A stretch of DNA of 38,605 nucleotides, from positions 1-38,605 of the forward strand of contig NZ_QFDQ01000076.1 in assembly GCF_003270085.1 (NCBI RefSeq), in the 5' to 3' direction. The notes beneath the pieces were generated by a model that saw only the letters and a list, made by a program, of their open reading frames with translations, had not been told where the DNA came from and searched no databases. This DNA comes from Streptomyces triticisoli (GTDB taxonomy: Bacteria; Actinomycetota; Actinomycetes; Streptomycetales; Streptomycetaceae). The translations under genes and the position numbers were made by a program. Below, piece by piece: positions 31,111 through 38,605 of this stretch; positions within the stretch are counted from its first letter, which is position 1, and each line of letters begins with the position of its first letter.

Positions 31111-31539
31111 CTATACGCGTCGTACGGAGAGTTCAGTGAGGTCGGGAGGAGAGGGGGCCGGGCCGCAGTGGCGGGAAACCGCGTGTGGGGACCCGCGGGC
31201 CCACGCCGTCTCACCGGCTCCCGCGGGCAGGCTGCTGATCAGCGTCGCGTCGGCTCGCACCTGCGGCTGTTCCGGGACCACCTTCTTCGAACACGGAGCG
31301 CCCGCCACGGCGGAATCGCCGTGATCGGCGGTGTCCGGGGTCGGGACCGTCACGGAGGAGACGGCGGCGGTCGCGGGAGAGGAACGTTCCGCTGCCGAGG
31401 TGACGGAGAGCGCGGAGGGGGTGGAGGGGGCCGAGGCGACGGAGGACACCGAGCGGCCCGACGTGGCGCAGAACAGCGCGGCCAGCAGGGTCAGCAGCGC
31501 AAGGGCGGCGCCCATGGCACCGTGCCGCTTCCCGCGCAT
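31111..31539 (-). CDS. Small secreted protein with two cysteines, unknown
   Basis: A 142-residue exported protein: signal sequence GAMGAALALLTLLAALFCAT, then a Ser/Thr/Ala-rich linker and a short C-terminal domain (GAPCSKKVVPEQPQVRADAT, ...SRHCGPAPSPPD) with two Cys that could form one disulfide. GGAGG lies 8 bases before ATG 31539. It is the first gene before the CPVC/DsbA/CcdA genes and may be a substrate or partner of that redox system; that is an inference from position. Confidence 0.75.
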   Translation of the reverse strand: MRGKRHGAMGAALALLTLLAALFCATSGRSVSSVASAPSTPSALSVTSAAERSSPATAAVSSVTVPTPDTADHGDSAVAGAPCSKKVVPEQPQVRADATLISSLPAGAGETAWARGSPHAVSRHCGPAPSPPDLTELSVRRV

Positions 31540-31850
31540 CGCCGTACCTCCGCTTCTTCCGGCCGTGCCCACCATAGACCAGGGCGCACACGCCGTATCG
31601 GCGCACCGACCGGTGACGTGACCGGCTGGGGCGGCGACGTGCGACGCTCGTCGTTGCCGGAACGGGCCGGAACGAGGCCCGGACGGGCTCCGGTCCGCCC
31701 GGTTCGCGACCTCGCGACGGGGAACTCCGGAAGACAGGGAACTCCGGAACACATCCCGTCGAGCAGTGCGGTGTCGCTGAGTGCGAGCCGTCTCCGGTCG
31801 CGAGCGGGCCGCCAGCGGCCCGCGGCGCCCGAAACCCACGGAGGTGTCCG

Positions 31851-32720
31851 ATGTGCCGCCTGTTCGGACTCAGCAGCGCCCCTCGGCGCACCTACGCCAC
31901 CTTCTGGCTGCTGGAGGCCCCCGACAGTCTCAGCCGGCAGAGCCACCAGGACCCCGACGGCACCGGGCTGGGGTACTACGCGGCGGACGGCACCCCGCAC
32001 GTCGACAAGGCGCCGATCGCCGCCTACGAGGACCGGGCGTTCGCCGAGGACGCGCGGGAGGTGGAGTCGGCCACCTTCCTCGCCCATGTACGGTTCGCCT
32101 CGACCGGCAGTCTGGACGTCCGGAACACGCACCCCTTCGAGCAGGACGGGCGGCTGTTCGCGCACAACGGGGTCATCGAGGGGCTCGGCACGCTCGACGA
32201 TCACCTGGGCGAGGACCGTTCACTGGTGAAGGGCGACACCGACTCGGAGCGGCTCTTCGCCCTCGTCACCCGGGAAACCCGTCACCACGGCGGTGACGTC
32301 GGCGCCGGTGTCGCGCACGCCGCACGGTGGATCGCCCGGAACCTGCCCGTGTACGCCCTCAACCTCGTCCTCACCACCCCCGAGCAGCTATGGGCGCTGC
32401 GCTACCCCGGCACGCACGAGCTGTACGTCCTCGAGCGCCCGGCGGGCGGTCAGCACGGGACCCGGCATCTCGACCACAGCGGCAGCCACGGGCGGATGCG
32501 CGTGCACTCCGCCGGTCTGGCCGACCGCCCGGCCGTCGTCGTGGCCAGCGAGCCCATGGACGACAACCCGCACTGGCGCCCGATGGAGGCGGGCGAACTG
32601 CTCCACGTCGGCTCCGACCTGCGCACCACCCGCCGCGTCGTCCTGCCCGAGCCCCCGGCACAACAGCTCACCCTCGACGACCTGAGCCCCGACGCCGCCG
32701 CCTCGCAGCAGGCCGCCTAG
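31851..32720 (+). CDS. Class II glutamine amidotransferase (YafJ-like)
   Basis: A 289-residue Ntn-type glutaminase. The sequence opens M-C-R-L-F-G, so Cys2 becomes the N-terminal nucleophile after Met removal. Substrate-binding residues are in FLAHVRFASTG (Arg), NTHPF and LFAHNGVIEG (Asn, Gly of the oxyanion site). It has only the glutaminase domain, as in YafJ/GATase_4, and the acceptor reaction is unknown. GGAGGTG lies 6 bases before the ATG. It is cytoplasmic and stands alone on the plus strand. Confidence 0.92.
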   Translation: MCRLFGLSSAPRRTYATFWLLEAPDSLSRQSHQDPDGTGLGYYAADGTPHVDKAPIAAYEDRAFAEDAREVESATFLAHVRFASTGSLDVRNTHPFEQDGRLFAHNGVIEGLGTLDDHLGEDRSLVKGDTDSERLFALVTRETRHHGGDVGAGVAHAARWIARNLPVYALNLVLTTPEQLWALRYPGTHELYVLERPAGGQHGTRHLDHSGSHGRMRVHSAGLADRPAVVVASEPMDDNPHWRPMEAGELLHVGSDLRTTRRVVLPEPPAQQLTLDDLSPDAAASQQAA

Positions 32721-32721
32721 C

Positions 32722-32907
32722 TCACCGCCTCACCGCCTCACCGCGAGTATTCCGCTTCGGGCGTTCCTGTGCCGTGCTCCTGGCGTCCAGGATCTTCTCC
32801 CGAACTTCTGCTCGGAGATCGTCGGTTCAGCTTTGCTCCCGGTCCTCGTCCCCCGGAGGAACCTTGAGAGCGGCCACCGCCTCATCCAGGACCGCAAGCA
32901 AGTCCAT
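32722..32907 (-). pseudogene. Small gene with internal TGA
   Basis: ATG 32907 has AGGAG 5-6 bases upstream. It opens MDLLAVLDEAVAALKVPPGD and EDREQS, then TGA (32827-32829). The same frame continues TDDLRAEVREKILDARSTAQ, ERPKRNTRGEAVRR to a stop at 32722. Both parts look like real amphipathic helices, so this is either a 26-residue peptide gene, or a roughly 60-residue gene interrupted by a stop. The family is not recognised. Confidence 0.4.
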
Positions 32908-32970
32908 GACATCTCCTGGAAATCACAGGATCGGGCTGCCGGGCCCTGTCCATGGCCGCACCCGGTGCCC

Positions 32971-33567
32971 TCAGCGGCTCCGCTTGCCGGGTTTCTGCCC
33001 GGCAGCGGCCAGCAGCGGGGTGATGACCTTCGCCATCTGCGGCTCCGTCACCGCTCCCATGTGAGTCGCCGCCACCTTGCCCGCCGGGTCGATGACGATC
33101 GTGAACGGAAGCGACTGCGTGTTCACCAGGCCGTGCGGCAGCCTCAAGGCCTGCTTTCCCGCTGGGTCGTACAGGGACGGGTAGCCCAGTTGGAACTCCT
33201 TCTGGAAGGCCAGCCCGTCGGCCCGGCTGTTGTCGTTGTCGATGCCCAGTACGTGAACACCGCGGGCTGCCCACTTCTCCTGGGTCCTCTTCAGCTCGGG
33301 TGCCTCCGCCCGGCAGGGACCGCACCAGGAAGCCCACACGTTGACCAGCACAACCTTGCCGCGGTAGTCGGACAGGTGAACCTCGTCGCCCTCCAACGTG
33401 GTCCCGGTGAAGTCCGGAGCAGCGGGGCGCTCGCCCTCCTCCAGGGTTCTGGTGAGCGGTTCGCCGGGGGTGGTGTCGCCGACCAGGTCCGTGGTCGAGC
33501 AGCCCGCGAGCATCACGCAGGCCACGGCCACGGCCACGGCCGCGTACGGGCGTCGAGTCGTCGTCAT
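32971..33567 (-). CDS. TlpA-like thioredoxin-domain lipoprotein
   Basis: A 198-residue exported lipoprotein (VMLAGCS, Cys23) with a thioredoxin fold of the TlpA/ResA type. The active site is WASWCGPCRAEAP (Cys82, Cys85); GKVVLVNVWASW and a cis-Pro in SLPFTIVIDPAGKV complete the fold. It reduces disulfides in secreted or membrane proteins, for example in cytochrome c maturation, and the CcdA homologue 3.3 kb away may feed it. The ATG overlaps the end of an upstream membrane-protein gene by 4 bases. The last codons (GQKPGKRSR) are basic. Confidence 0.92.
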   Translation of the reverse strand: MTTTRRPYAAVAVAVACVMLAGCSTTDLVGDTTPGEPLTRTLEEGERPAAPDFTGTTLEGDEVHLSDYRGKVVLVNVWASWCGPCRAEAPELKRTQEKWAARGVHVLGIDNDNSRADGLAFQKEFQLGYPSLYDPAGKQALRLPHGLVNTQSLPFTIVIDPAGKVAATHMGAVTEPQMAKVITPLLAAAGQKPGKRSR

Positions 33568-34028
33568 CGCCCGGCCTGATCCCTGTACTTCCCACTCGCC
33601 CCGCCTCGGCTGAGAACGACCTCCAGGTGCCCCGTCCGCCACGCGCACAGCAGCCACGCCGCGGGGAGCTGAAGCGTGAACAGCGCGAAGATCGCCATCA
33701 TGAACGCGGCGTCCGCCGGAACGTCGTCGCCGTCGGCCCAGGCCGAAACCCCCGAGCAGACCAGCAGCACCACCAAATAGACGAACCCGTCGACCAGGAC
33801 CACGCGCCAGCGCGGCAGCGCGGACAGGAAACGCCGGGCCAGCGTCAACGACGCGACGGCAGCCGCCACGAAGACCGCGTTCCACGGGTCCTTCACCCAG
33901 GGGGAGAGCCACCCCCCGGGGCCGTCGGAAGCGGCCGTCCACGCCACATCCACAGCCGCTCCGGTCAGCCAGGACAGGACCACGACGGTGAACGCGTAGG
34001 AGACGGCGCTGCGCCAGGTGACAGTCAC
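33564..34028 (-). CDS. Small membrane protein paired with TlpA-like gene
   Basis: A 154-residue protein with four predicted helices: AVSYAFTVVVLSWLTGAAVD, NAVFVAAAVASLTLARRFL, VLVDGFVYLVVLLVCSGVSA and AFMMAIFALFTLQLPAAWLL. A short extracytoplasmic loop contains an acidic patch (WADGDDVPAD). GTG 34028 follows AAAGGGGG at 6 bases. Its stop overlaps the ATG of the TlpA-like gene, so the two are translated together. The family is not recognised. Confidence 0.78.
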   Translation of the reverse strand: MTVTWRSAVSYAFTVVVLSWLTGAAVDVAWTAASDGPGGWLSPWVKDPWNAVFVAAAVASLTLARRFLSALPRWRVVLVDGFVYLVVLLVCSGVSAWADGDDVPADAAFMMAIFALFTLQLPAAWLLCAWRTGHLEVVLSRGGASGKYRDQAGR

Positions 34029-34118
34029 GTCAATCCCCCTTTGGTCGCGGGCCGCCTGGCGGCGGCCCGCTTCACCGATCATTGTCCTCCCCACGTCCCG
34101 GCTGCCCGGGTCCGGGGG

Positions 34119-35369
34119 TCAGTAACTGCCGTTGTTGCCGATCGTGCCGAGCTCGCACATCGGCTGGGACAGGCACAGCAGGCTGCTCATCTTCGACTGG
34201 TGCACGGCCTTCGTGGAGTGCTTGCCGCCGCTGGTGTACCCGTAGAGGTACATCTCGTGGTCTGGGGCTCGCCGGTACTTGCCCGATACGTAGAAGTCGC
34301 CGTTGCGGGCCAGCCTCGCATCGTAGAACGCTCCGATGCCTGCCCGTTTCGGCCCGGACGACGGGCAGAACGGGTCCGTGGCCTCGATCTGTCCGTGCAC
34401 GGCACGGGTCTTGCCGTTGTGGCGCGTCTTCGTCCGGAAGTCGATCTTCTTCGTTGACGCCTTCCGCTTGTCCACCAGCTTGCCCGTCTTGGCGCTGTAC
34501 ACCTTCGTCCAGCCGGTCTCCGGGAACAAGTCGTACGGAGACTTCGTCCAGTACACGGTCCCGCGCAGGCCCGCACGGAACGACGGGCCGGTGACCTTGC
34601 TGGAGAAGCCGCGGTTGTCACCCGCGTACTTGTAGCCCTTGGTGTACTTGCAGCCCGACAGCGAGCCGAGCTTGCTCGGCACGGTCGCCCACTTCTGCCG
34701 GATGAACGACCGCCACACCACCGCCGTCTTGACGTAACTCTTCGCTTTCGCCTCGATCTGCCGCGCCGTCCGGGCAAGCGTCGCGGCATCATCGGCCGGC
34801 GGCACCGTCGCCGCCAGACCCCAGGTGTGCCCGAGTCCACCGACCTCACCCGTGATCCTGTAGTCGACCTGGCTCCCGGCTGACACACCCCCGTCGCGCA
34901 GGCTGTGACCAGGTGTGTCGGCGATCTTCACGCCGTTGCGATACACCGTGTACCGGACCGCGCCCAGGTCGGGCCAGGACAGGTCGACGAACCGTGACGA
35001 GGCAGCCCAGGCCGCCCGCTCCGCCTTCACCGGGGAGGACGCGAGCGTGATGTCGGCTATCACCTTCTGGCCGCCGGCCGCGAGGATCTGCGTGTCGGCC
35101 GCCTTGCCGACGTACGTCTCGACCGGCGTCACCCGGGCCGACGACGCGGCCAGACCCGGCTTCGCTCCGCCGAACCGGCCACTGTCGGCATCGAGTACGA
35201 ACACGGCGGCCTTGCCCGCAGACGCCCTCGACCCCCCGGACCTTCCGGACGCCTCCTGCCCGGAGGCGGGCGTCAGCGAAGACGCCAGAAGCACGGCGGG
35301 AACGGCCGTCACCACCACTGCACGCGGCACGGAACGCCGCCACTGCGTGAAAGCACCCCCTCGGTTCAA
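34119..35369 (-). CDS. Secreted FN3 + DUF3238-like protein
   Basis: A 416-residue exported protein. A signal sequence (RAVVVTAVPAVLLASSLTPA) is followed by a Ser/Gly-rich linker, a fibronectin-III-like domain at about 126-190 (RFVDLSWPDLGAVRYTVYRN), and a C-terminal domain from about 213 (VVWRSFIRQKWATVPSKLGS, YAGDNRGFSSKVTGPSFRAG). The latter resembles DUF3238, which is found in secreted Gram-positive proteins; DNRGF is its clearest motif. Cys near the end (LLCLSQPMCELG) may form a disulfide. Its TTG start (35369) overlaps the TGA of the ricin-lectin gene (TTGA), so translation is coupled. The function is unknown; the unusual coupling with a lectin argues for a carbohydrate-linked surface role. 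Confidence 0.75.
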   Translation of the reverse strand: MNRGGAFTQWRRSVPRAVVVTAVPAVLLASSLTPASGQEASGRSGGSRASAGKAAVFVLDADSGRFGGAKPGLAASSARVTPVETYVGKAADTQILAAGGQKVIADITLASSPVKAERAAWAASSRFVDLSWPDLGAVRYTVYRNGVKIADTPGHSLRDGGVSAGSQVDYRITGEVGGLGHTWGLAATVPPADDAATLARTARQIEAKAKSYVKTAVVWRSFIRQKWATVPSKLGSLSGCKYTKGYKYAGDNRGFSSKVTGPSFRAGLRGTVYWTKSPYDLFPETGWTKVYSAKTGKLVDKRKASTKKIDFRTKTRHNGKTRAVHGQIEATDPFCPSSGPKRAGIGAFYDARLARNGDFYVSGKYRRAPDHEMYLYGYTSGGKHSTKAVHQSKMSSLLCLSQPMCELGTIGNNGSY

Positions 35370-35878
35370 GACAGGCCCCACTCCTGTCGCACCCGCTCCT
35401 TGTCCGAAGGGCCGGAGTGCCACGCCTCCAGGTACGGTTTCGAGCCCTTCCGGGTGGAGTTCGAGGCGATCGCCTTGTTCTTCGACCGGCTGATGATGCG
35501 CGAACCGGAGAGCACCCACTGGTGGTTCTTCGACGAGGCTTTGCAGGTGTACTGGACGATGCGGCTCTTGGAGCCCACCGCCAGACACTTGCCGGACTTG
35601 TCGTTCTTGATGGTGAACACCGACTGGTTGCGGTTCAGCCGCTTCAGCGTCCACCGCTGTGTCTTGTCGCTCTTGGCGCACTTGGCGACGATCAGCCGCG
35701 CGTTGTTCTTCGTGCTGCCGCCCATCGACAGGCACGTGTTCGGCGCCCACACCCGCTCCAGCCGGGTGTGGGCGTACGGGTCCTTCGCCTGTGGCGCGGC
35801 CTGGGCCGGAGCCGACGCCACGACCATCGTCCCGGCCGCCACCGCGGCGAGCGCTAACGAACTGACTGCCTTACGCAT
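35366..35878 (-). CDS. Secreted ricin-type beta-trefoil lectin
   Basis: A 170-residue exported protein: signal sequence VSSLALAAVAAGTMVVASAPA, cleavage after AQA, then one ricin-B beta-trefoil domain. Its repeats carry QRW (DKTQRWTLKRLN), CLAVGSKS and NHQWVLSGS, the QxW pattern, and paired Cys. Such domains bind galactose-containing or related sugars and usually tether an enzyme; here the lectin is a free-standing protein. It lies directly upstream of, and coupled to, the DUF3238-like gene, so they may form a secreted two-part complex. Confidence 0.9.
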   Translation of the reverse strand: MRKAVSSLALAAVAAGTMVVASAPAQAAPQAKDPYAHTRLERVWAPNTCLSMGGSTKNNARLIVAKCAKSDKTQRWTLKRLNRNQSVFTIKNDKSGKCLAVGSKSRIVQYTCKASSKNHQWVLSGSRIISRSKNKAIASNSTRKGSKPYLEAWHSGPSDKERVRQEWGLS

Positions 35879-36076
35879 TGCTTCCCCCTGAACGGTCGAT
35901 CTGCTTGCGCAACCGAACGTAGACGCGAACTACCGTCTCCACCACGTCTGTTGGGGAAGTGTCCAAAGAGGCAATGCCCAAAAGGACGTGAACCCGGGCC
36001 GCCTCCACCGCGCCCGTCCCGGTGCCCTAACGTTCTGCCCGACCCATTCGCCCCGCCTGGGAAGACGACCCCGAGC

Positions 36077-36559
36077 ATGCCCTCAACCCGCCGGTCCCGG
36101 CCCGCCCTGATCGCAGGGGTGTGCGTCGTTGCCGCCGGCGCCGCCCTCACCTCCTACGCCCTCACCGACATTGACGCCGGTGTGCGTCCCGCCAAGGACT
36201 CCGGCTCCCCGCACTGCCACCGCATCACCGATGCCGCCCCCACGGCCCTCGGCGGCTTCCCTCGCCGCGACAGCGGTCTTCCCGGCATCGCCGTCTGGGG
36301 AGACCGCGACATCGTGCTGCGCTGCGGAGTCACCCCTCCCGGGCCCACTGGCGACCCGTGTTTCGCGGTCGACGGCGTGGACTGGGTCATTGACCTGGCC
36401 CAGTCGTCCAGCAGCAGAAAAGTCGTCGTCACCTACGGCCGCACCCCGGCCACCCAGGTCATCTTCAGCGGCGCGGGGAAGACCGACGCCGCCCTGGTGG
36501 CACTCTCCCGGCTCGTCGCCCCTCTCCAGACGGCGTCCCACTGCCTCGCGGCGGAGTGA
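36077..36559 (+). CDS. DUF3515 family membrane-anchored protein
   Basis: A 160-residue protein with an N-terminal anchor (ALIAGVCVVAAGAALTSYAL) and a DUF3515-like extracytoplasmic domain: CHRITDAAPTALGGFPRRD, VLRCGVTPPGPTGDPCFAVD, GVDWVIDL, and VVTYGRTPATQVIFSG. Three Cys in the domain and one near the C-terminus suggest disulfides. The family is widespread in actinomycetes with no known role. No obvious operon partner is seen; a strong terminator starts at its stop codon. Confidence 0.88.
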   Translation: MPSTRRSRPALIAGVCVVAAGAALTSYALTDIDAGVRPAKDSGSPHCHRITDAAPTALGGFPRRDSGLPGIAVWGDRDIVLRCGVTPPGPTGDPCFAVDGVDWVIDLAQSSSSRKVVVTYGRTPATQVIFSGAGKTDAALVALSRLVAPLQTASHCLAAE

Positions 36560-36598
36560 CCGGCTCTGTGCCCGCCCTGTGGCAGGCACAGAGCCGGT
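36559..36598 (+). terminator. Bidirectional terminator between DUF3515 and LuxR genes
   Basis: A perfect 14-bp stem ACCGGCTCTGTGCC / GGCACAGAGCCGGT around a 12-base loop. The two convergent genes end on either side of it. Confidence 0.9.
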
Positions 36599-36606
36599 CT
36601 GTGCGG

Positions 36607-36960
36607 CTAAGCGGCAGAGGGCTTCCGCCTCTCCCCCGGAACCGGGACCTTCGCCAGGCGCCGCGTACACGCCGGGTCCGAGCACAGCGCGTCATGGGCC
36701 AGAGCACCGACGATCGCAGCCTGCGTCCGCGTCCGTTGACCGGTCTTGTCCACGATGTTCGCGATGTGCGCCTTCACCGTGCGCTCCGCGATCCCCAACT
36801 CCCGGGCCAGTTCCCGGTTACCCAAGCCTGTTCCGAGCAGCAGAAGCACTTCCCGCTCCCGTCCGGTCAGGCTCTCCAGCCTCCACACCCCGCACTCCGG
36901 ATTGTGCCCTGTGCGCCGGTATGGACAGGCCAGATCCACCACATCGGACCGTTTGGTCAT
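36607..36960 (-). CDS. Short LuxR-type DNA-binding regulator
   Basis: A 117-residue protein that is little more than a LuxR helix-turn-helix (LTGREREVLLLLGTGLGNRE, LARELGIAERTVKAHIANIV). It lacks a response-regulator receiver domain. Flanking Cys (LACPYRRTGHNPECGVW and LCSDPACTRR) could bind a metal or an Fe-S cluster, or sense redox. No kinase or partner gene is adjacent. The ATG at 36960 is the only sensible start. Confidence 0.87.
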   Translation of the reverse strand: MTKRSDVVDLACPYRRTGHNPECGVWRLESLTGREREVLLLLGTGLGNRELARELGIAERTVKAHIANIVDKTGQRTRTQAAIVGALAHDALCSDPACTRRLAKVPVPGERRKPSAA

Positions 36961-37370
36961 TTCGGCCCTTCCTGACCCCGGCTTCTCCAGCAGACCCCCG
37001 TGGCCTGGTTGCGGCCGGGATCACCCCCAACCTACTCACGGGTCGCATCCTGAGCACGTCATTACCGGACACCAACTCCCCCTTTTCTCAAGGGAACCGC
37101 TCCCACTGCAGCGCTCCCGTCAGCTGTGGCGTCGGCTCGCGGGCGCGCGGTTGCGGAGAGCGCGCGGGTCAGCGAGTGCACACGTGGCAGCCTGGACCGT
37201 GCCGGTCGCACGCCGGGTTTGCCTCCGTACGCGGGTCCGCCGCTCCTGTGACGCTGCCGTGACTGAATGAGTGGCGTTCGTCACAGCTTGACGGGGCCTG
37301 ACCCTGGTGGGGTTGTCGCGTGCACGTCGGGTTCACCGCGCACCGGTTCGTACGCCTGAGGGGTGGGGTC
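36961..37370. other. 410-bp intergenic region
   Basis: It should contain the promoters of the LuxR-type gene (minus) and of the membrane-protein gene (plus). I see no coding frame, RNA gene or strong palindrome. The base composition is a little lower in GC than nearby (for example CCGGACACCAACTCCCCCTT). Confidence 0.5.
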
Positions 37371-37847
37371 ATGATCGCGGGTTTTGCCGTTTCCCTGGCA
37401 TGTGCCGTCGCGGCGGTGGTCGCCTTGTTCGGGGTTCTCGCGGTGGTGTTGCCGGGGCGGCCCCAGCCCTGGCCGGTGCACCTGACGCGCCGGACCGCGT
37501 TGTTGGCCGGTCTCTCGGCCGCGGCCGTCTATACGCGGGGGCTCTCCGTTGTCGCCTGGTCCGAGCATCAGTACAACAACGGCGCGAACTCGGTGCCGGC
37601 TCCCGCTTGCCGTGACGGCTTCCCCGAGGAGACGGTCCAGCACCTCTCCCACCACCAGTCCTCGTACCTGCCCCTGCGCTTCGACTGCGTCCTCGACGAC
37701 GGCACCGTCTACTCCAGTAACCCCGGCTACGTGTGGATGAACTGGACGAGTCTGTCTCTCGCACTGTCCTGTGCGCTGCTCGTCATCGGCATGGGCCGGC
37801 TGGCCGAGTTGCGGGCCCGGAAGGAGGGGCAGTTGGTCCGAGGATGA
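37371..37847 (+). CDS. Small two-end membrane protein, unknown
   Basis: A 158-residue protein: two helices at the N-terminus (AGFAVSLACAVAAVVALFGV, TALLAGLSAAAVYTRGLSVV), an extracytoplasmic loop with PAPACRDGFPEETVQHLSHH and RFDCVLDDGTVYSS (two Cys, likely disulfide), and a final helix (LSLALSCALLVIGMGRLAEL) before a basic tail. ATG 37371 has GGGGTGGGG upstream. It looks like small streptomycete membrane proteins encoded by single genes; no name is available. Confidence 0.75.
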   Translation: MIAGFAVSLACAVAAVVALFGVLAVVLPGRPQPWPVHLTRRTALLAGLSAAAVYTRGLSVVAWSEHQYNNGANSVPAPACRDGFPEETVQHLSHHQSSYLPLRFDCVLDDGTVYSSNPGYVWMNWTSLSLALSCALLVIGMGRLAELRARKEGQLVRG

Positions 37848-38057
37848 TCCTTCCGCCAACAGCAACACAGCTCGCCAGGGGTTGTGAACTGCTGGCGGTT
37901 GACGCTGGTTGAGTGTGTTCTGGTGTGCATGAGTGAGCGTCCCGGCTGCGGTGTGCGGCGTGGGACACGCAGCAGCCGGCAGGGCGACGGGGGTTCTGGT
38001 TTCGAATGCGTGACCTTTGACCGGGACGCTCGTTGGGTGCGGTGAGGACTTCTTCGA

Positions 38058-38605
38058 GTGTCGGGCGGGGGTGGGGGTGTGGGCGGGCTGCGCCAGGTGG
38101 CGGCGCCGTTCGTGGTGCCCGGCCCGTCCGGGGTGGCGGTCCGCGCCGGCCTCAAGGGGCTGACCGGGCAGGACGAGACGGTGCTGCGCCGGGTCGGCGC
38201 TCTGCTCGGCTCGCTGGCCGCCGGCGACCTGCAGGCGCGCTGCGCGGCCGGGCCGGAGCATGACAGCGAGCAGTGGGCGCGGCGCAAGCGGGCGCTGACG
38301 GGTGAGTCGTCCGCGCGGTGGGCGGGCAGCATCACCAAGGCCACCCACGACCAGTGGGCTTTGGCCCGGCGCGGGCAGTTCGCCCACCTCCAGAGCCTCC
38401 AGGCGGGCGTCACCACGGTCACGCACCGGCTTGTGCAGCCCCTCGGGGCCAAGGGCTCCCAGGGGGCGCCGGGCGGTTACCGCTCGCGGCGGGAGTGGTT
38501 CGCCAAGGCGCGGCGGCTGCGGGTGCTGCAGGACCGGCTGGCGCAGGTACGGGCCGACTGGGAGGCCGGGCGGGTGCGCGTGGTGCGCGGCGGCAGGAAA
38601 CTACT
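38058..38605 (+). CDS. TnpB-related protein, N-terminal part (cut by window end)
   Basis: The first 182 codons of a protein that continues beyond the window. GGLRQVAAPFVVPGPSGVAV, then TGQDETVLRRVGALLGSLAA, SARWAGSITKATHDQWALAR and GGYRSRREWFAKARRLRVLQ match the streptomycete IS200/IS605-type TnpB-related proteins. These are usually 500-600 residues long, with a RuvC nuclease domain further on that cannot be seen here. The start is taken as GTG 38058 (GAGGA upstream); GTG 38079 is an alternative. In such proteins the nuclease is RNA-guided when intact; guide RNA would lie beyond the gene's end, outside the window. Confidence 0.82.
   Translation, partial: MSGGGGGVGGLRQVAAPFVVPGPSGVAVRAGLKGLTGQDETVLRRVGALLGSLAAGDLQARCAAGPEHDSEQWARRKRALTGESSARWAGSITKATHDQWALARRGQFAHLQSLQAGVTTVTHRLVQPLGAKGSQGAPGGYRSRREWFAKARRLRVLQDRLAQVRADWEAGRVRVVRGGRKL

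Noticed and set aside
37898..37935. TTGACG near 37898 as a promoter for the TnpB-related gene
   Set aside because: No -10 hexamer is found at 16-19 bases spacing; TTGAC alone is too common to call.

Overview
The window is about 38.6 kb of very GC-rich DNA with strong GC bias at third codon positions, frequent GTG/TTG starts, and many families typical of Streptomyces (DUF6083, SCO4226-type nickel-binding protein, DUF3515, PucR-like regulators, B12-riboswitch transporter, streptomycete TnpB-related protein). It is best read as a Streptomyces chromosome, probably an accessory or arm region, because conserved housekeeping genes are absent and decayed genes and mobile-element traces are common. 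All calls come from reading the sequence and recalling protein families; no database search was run.

Layout. 1-2.1 kb: a two-gene SCP2-like/alpha-beta hydrolase operon, then remnants of a Ser/Thr kinase and a VOC protein. 2.14-3.59 kb: a complete IS701-type insertion sequence. 3.6-8.0 kb: DUF6083 protein, a GntR regulator fused to the C-terminus of a tyrosine integrase, a secreted DUF305/LVIVD pair behind a 13-bp perfect inverted repeat, and two more broken genes (CPCC protein, phosphotransferase). 8.2-17.3 kb: two MFS exporters, a RHH/PIN toxin-antitoxin pair, a nickel-binding protein, a DUF1326/DUF2182 pair, a GNAT acetyltransferase, small membrane proteins and a second integrase remnant. 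17.3-22 kb: a rhomboid protease, and a cobalamin-riboswitch-controlled operon of ferredoxin-like protein, substrate-binding lipoprotein, permease and ATPase. 22.2-24.7 kb: a glutamine-rich protein next to a subtilisin-fold protein that has lost its catalytic residues. 25-28.1 kb: a D-amino-acid-dehydrogenase-like flavoprotein divergent from a PucR-type regulator. 28.2-34 kb: YefM/YoeB, a thiol-redox cluster (CcdA, DsbA-like, CPVC membrane protein, small secreted protein), a class II glutamine amidotransferase, and a TlpA-like lipoprotein with a membrane partner. 34-38.6 kb: a secreted ricin-lectin/DUF3238-like pair, DUF3515 lipoprotein-like protein, a LuxR-type regulator, a small membrane protein and the start of a TnpB-related gene cut by the window end.

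How the genes work together. The clearest functional units are corrinoid (or related tetrapyrrole/cofactor) uptake under riboswitch control at 18.1-21.95 kb; extracytoplasmic thiol redox at 28.8-34 kb, with two thioredoxin-fold proteins and a CcdA-type electron conduit; and two toxin-antitoxin modules. The most unusual locus is the Q-rich protein plus pseudo-subtilisin at 22.2-24.7 kb. A second theme is genome plasticity: an IS701 copy, two integrase C-terminal remnants about 13 kb apart in the same orientation, several pseudogenes, and at least six separate 9-bp tandem repeat tracts.
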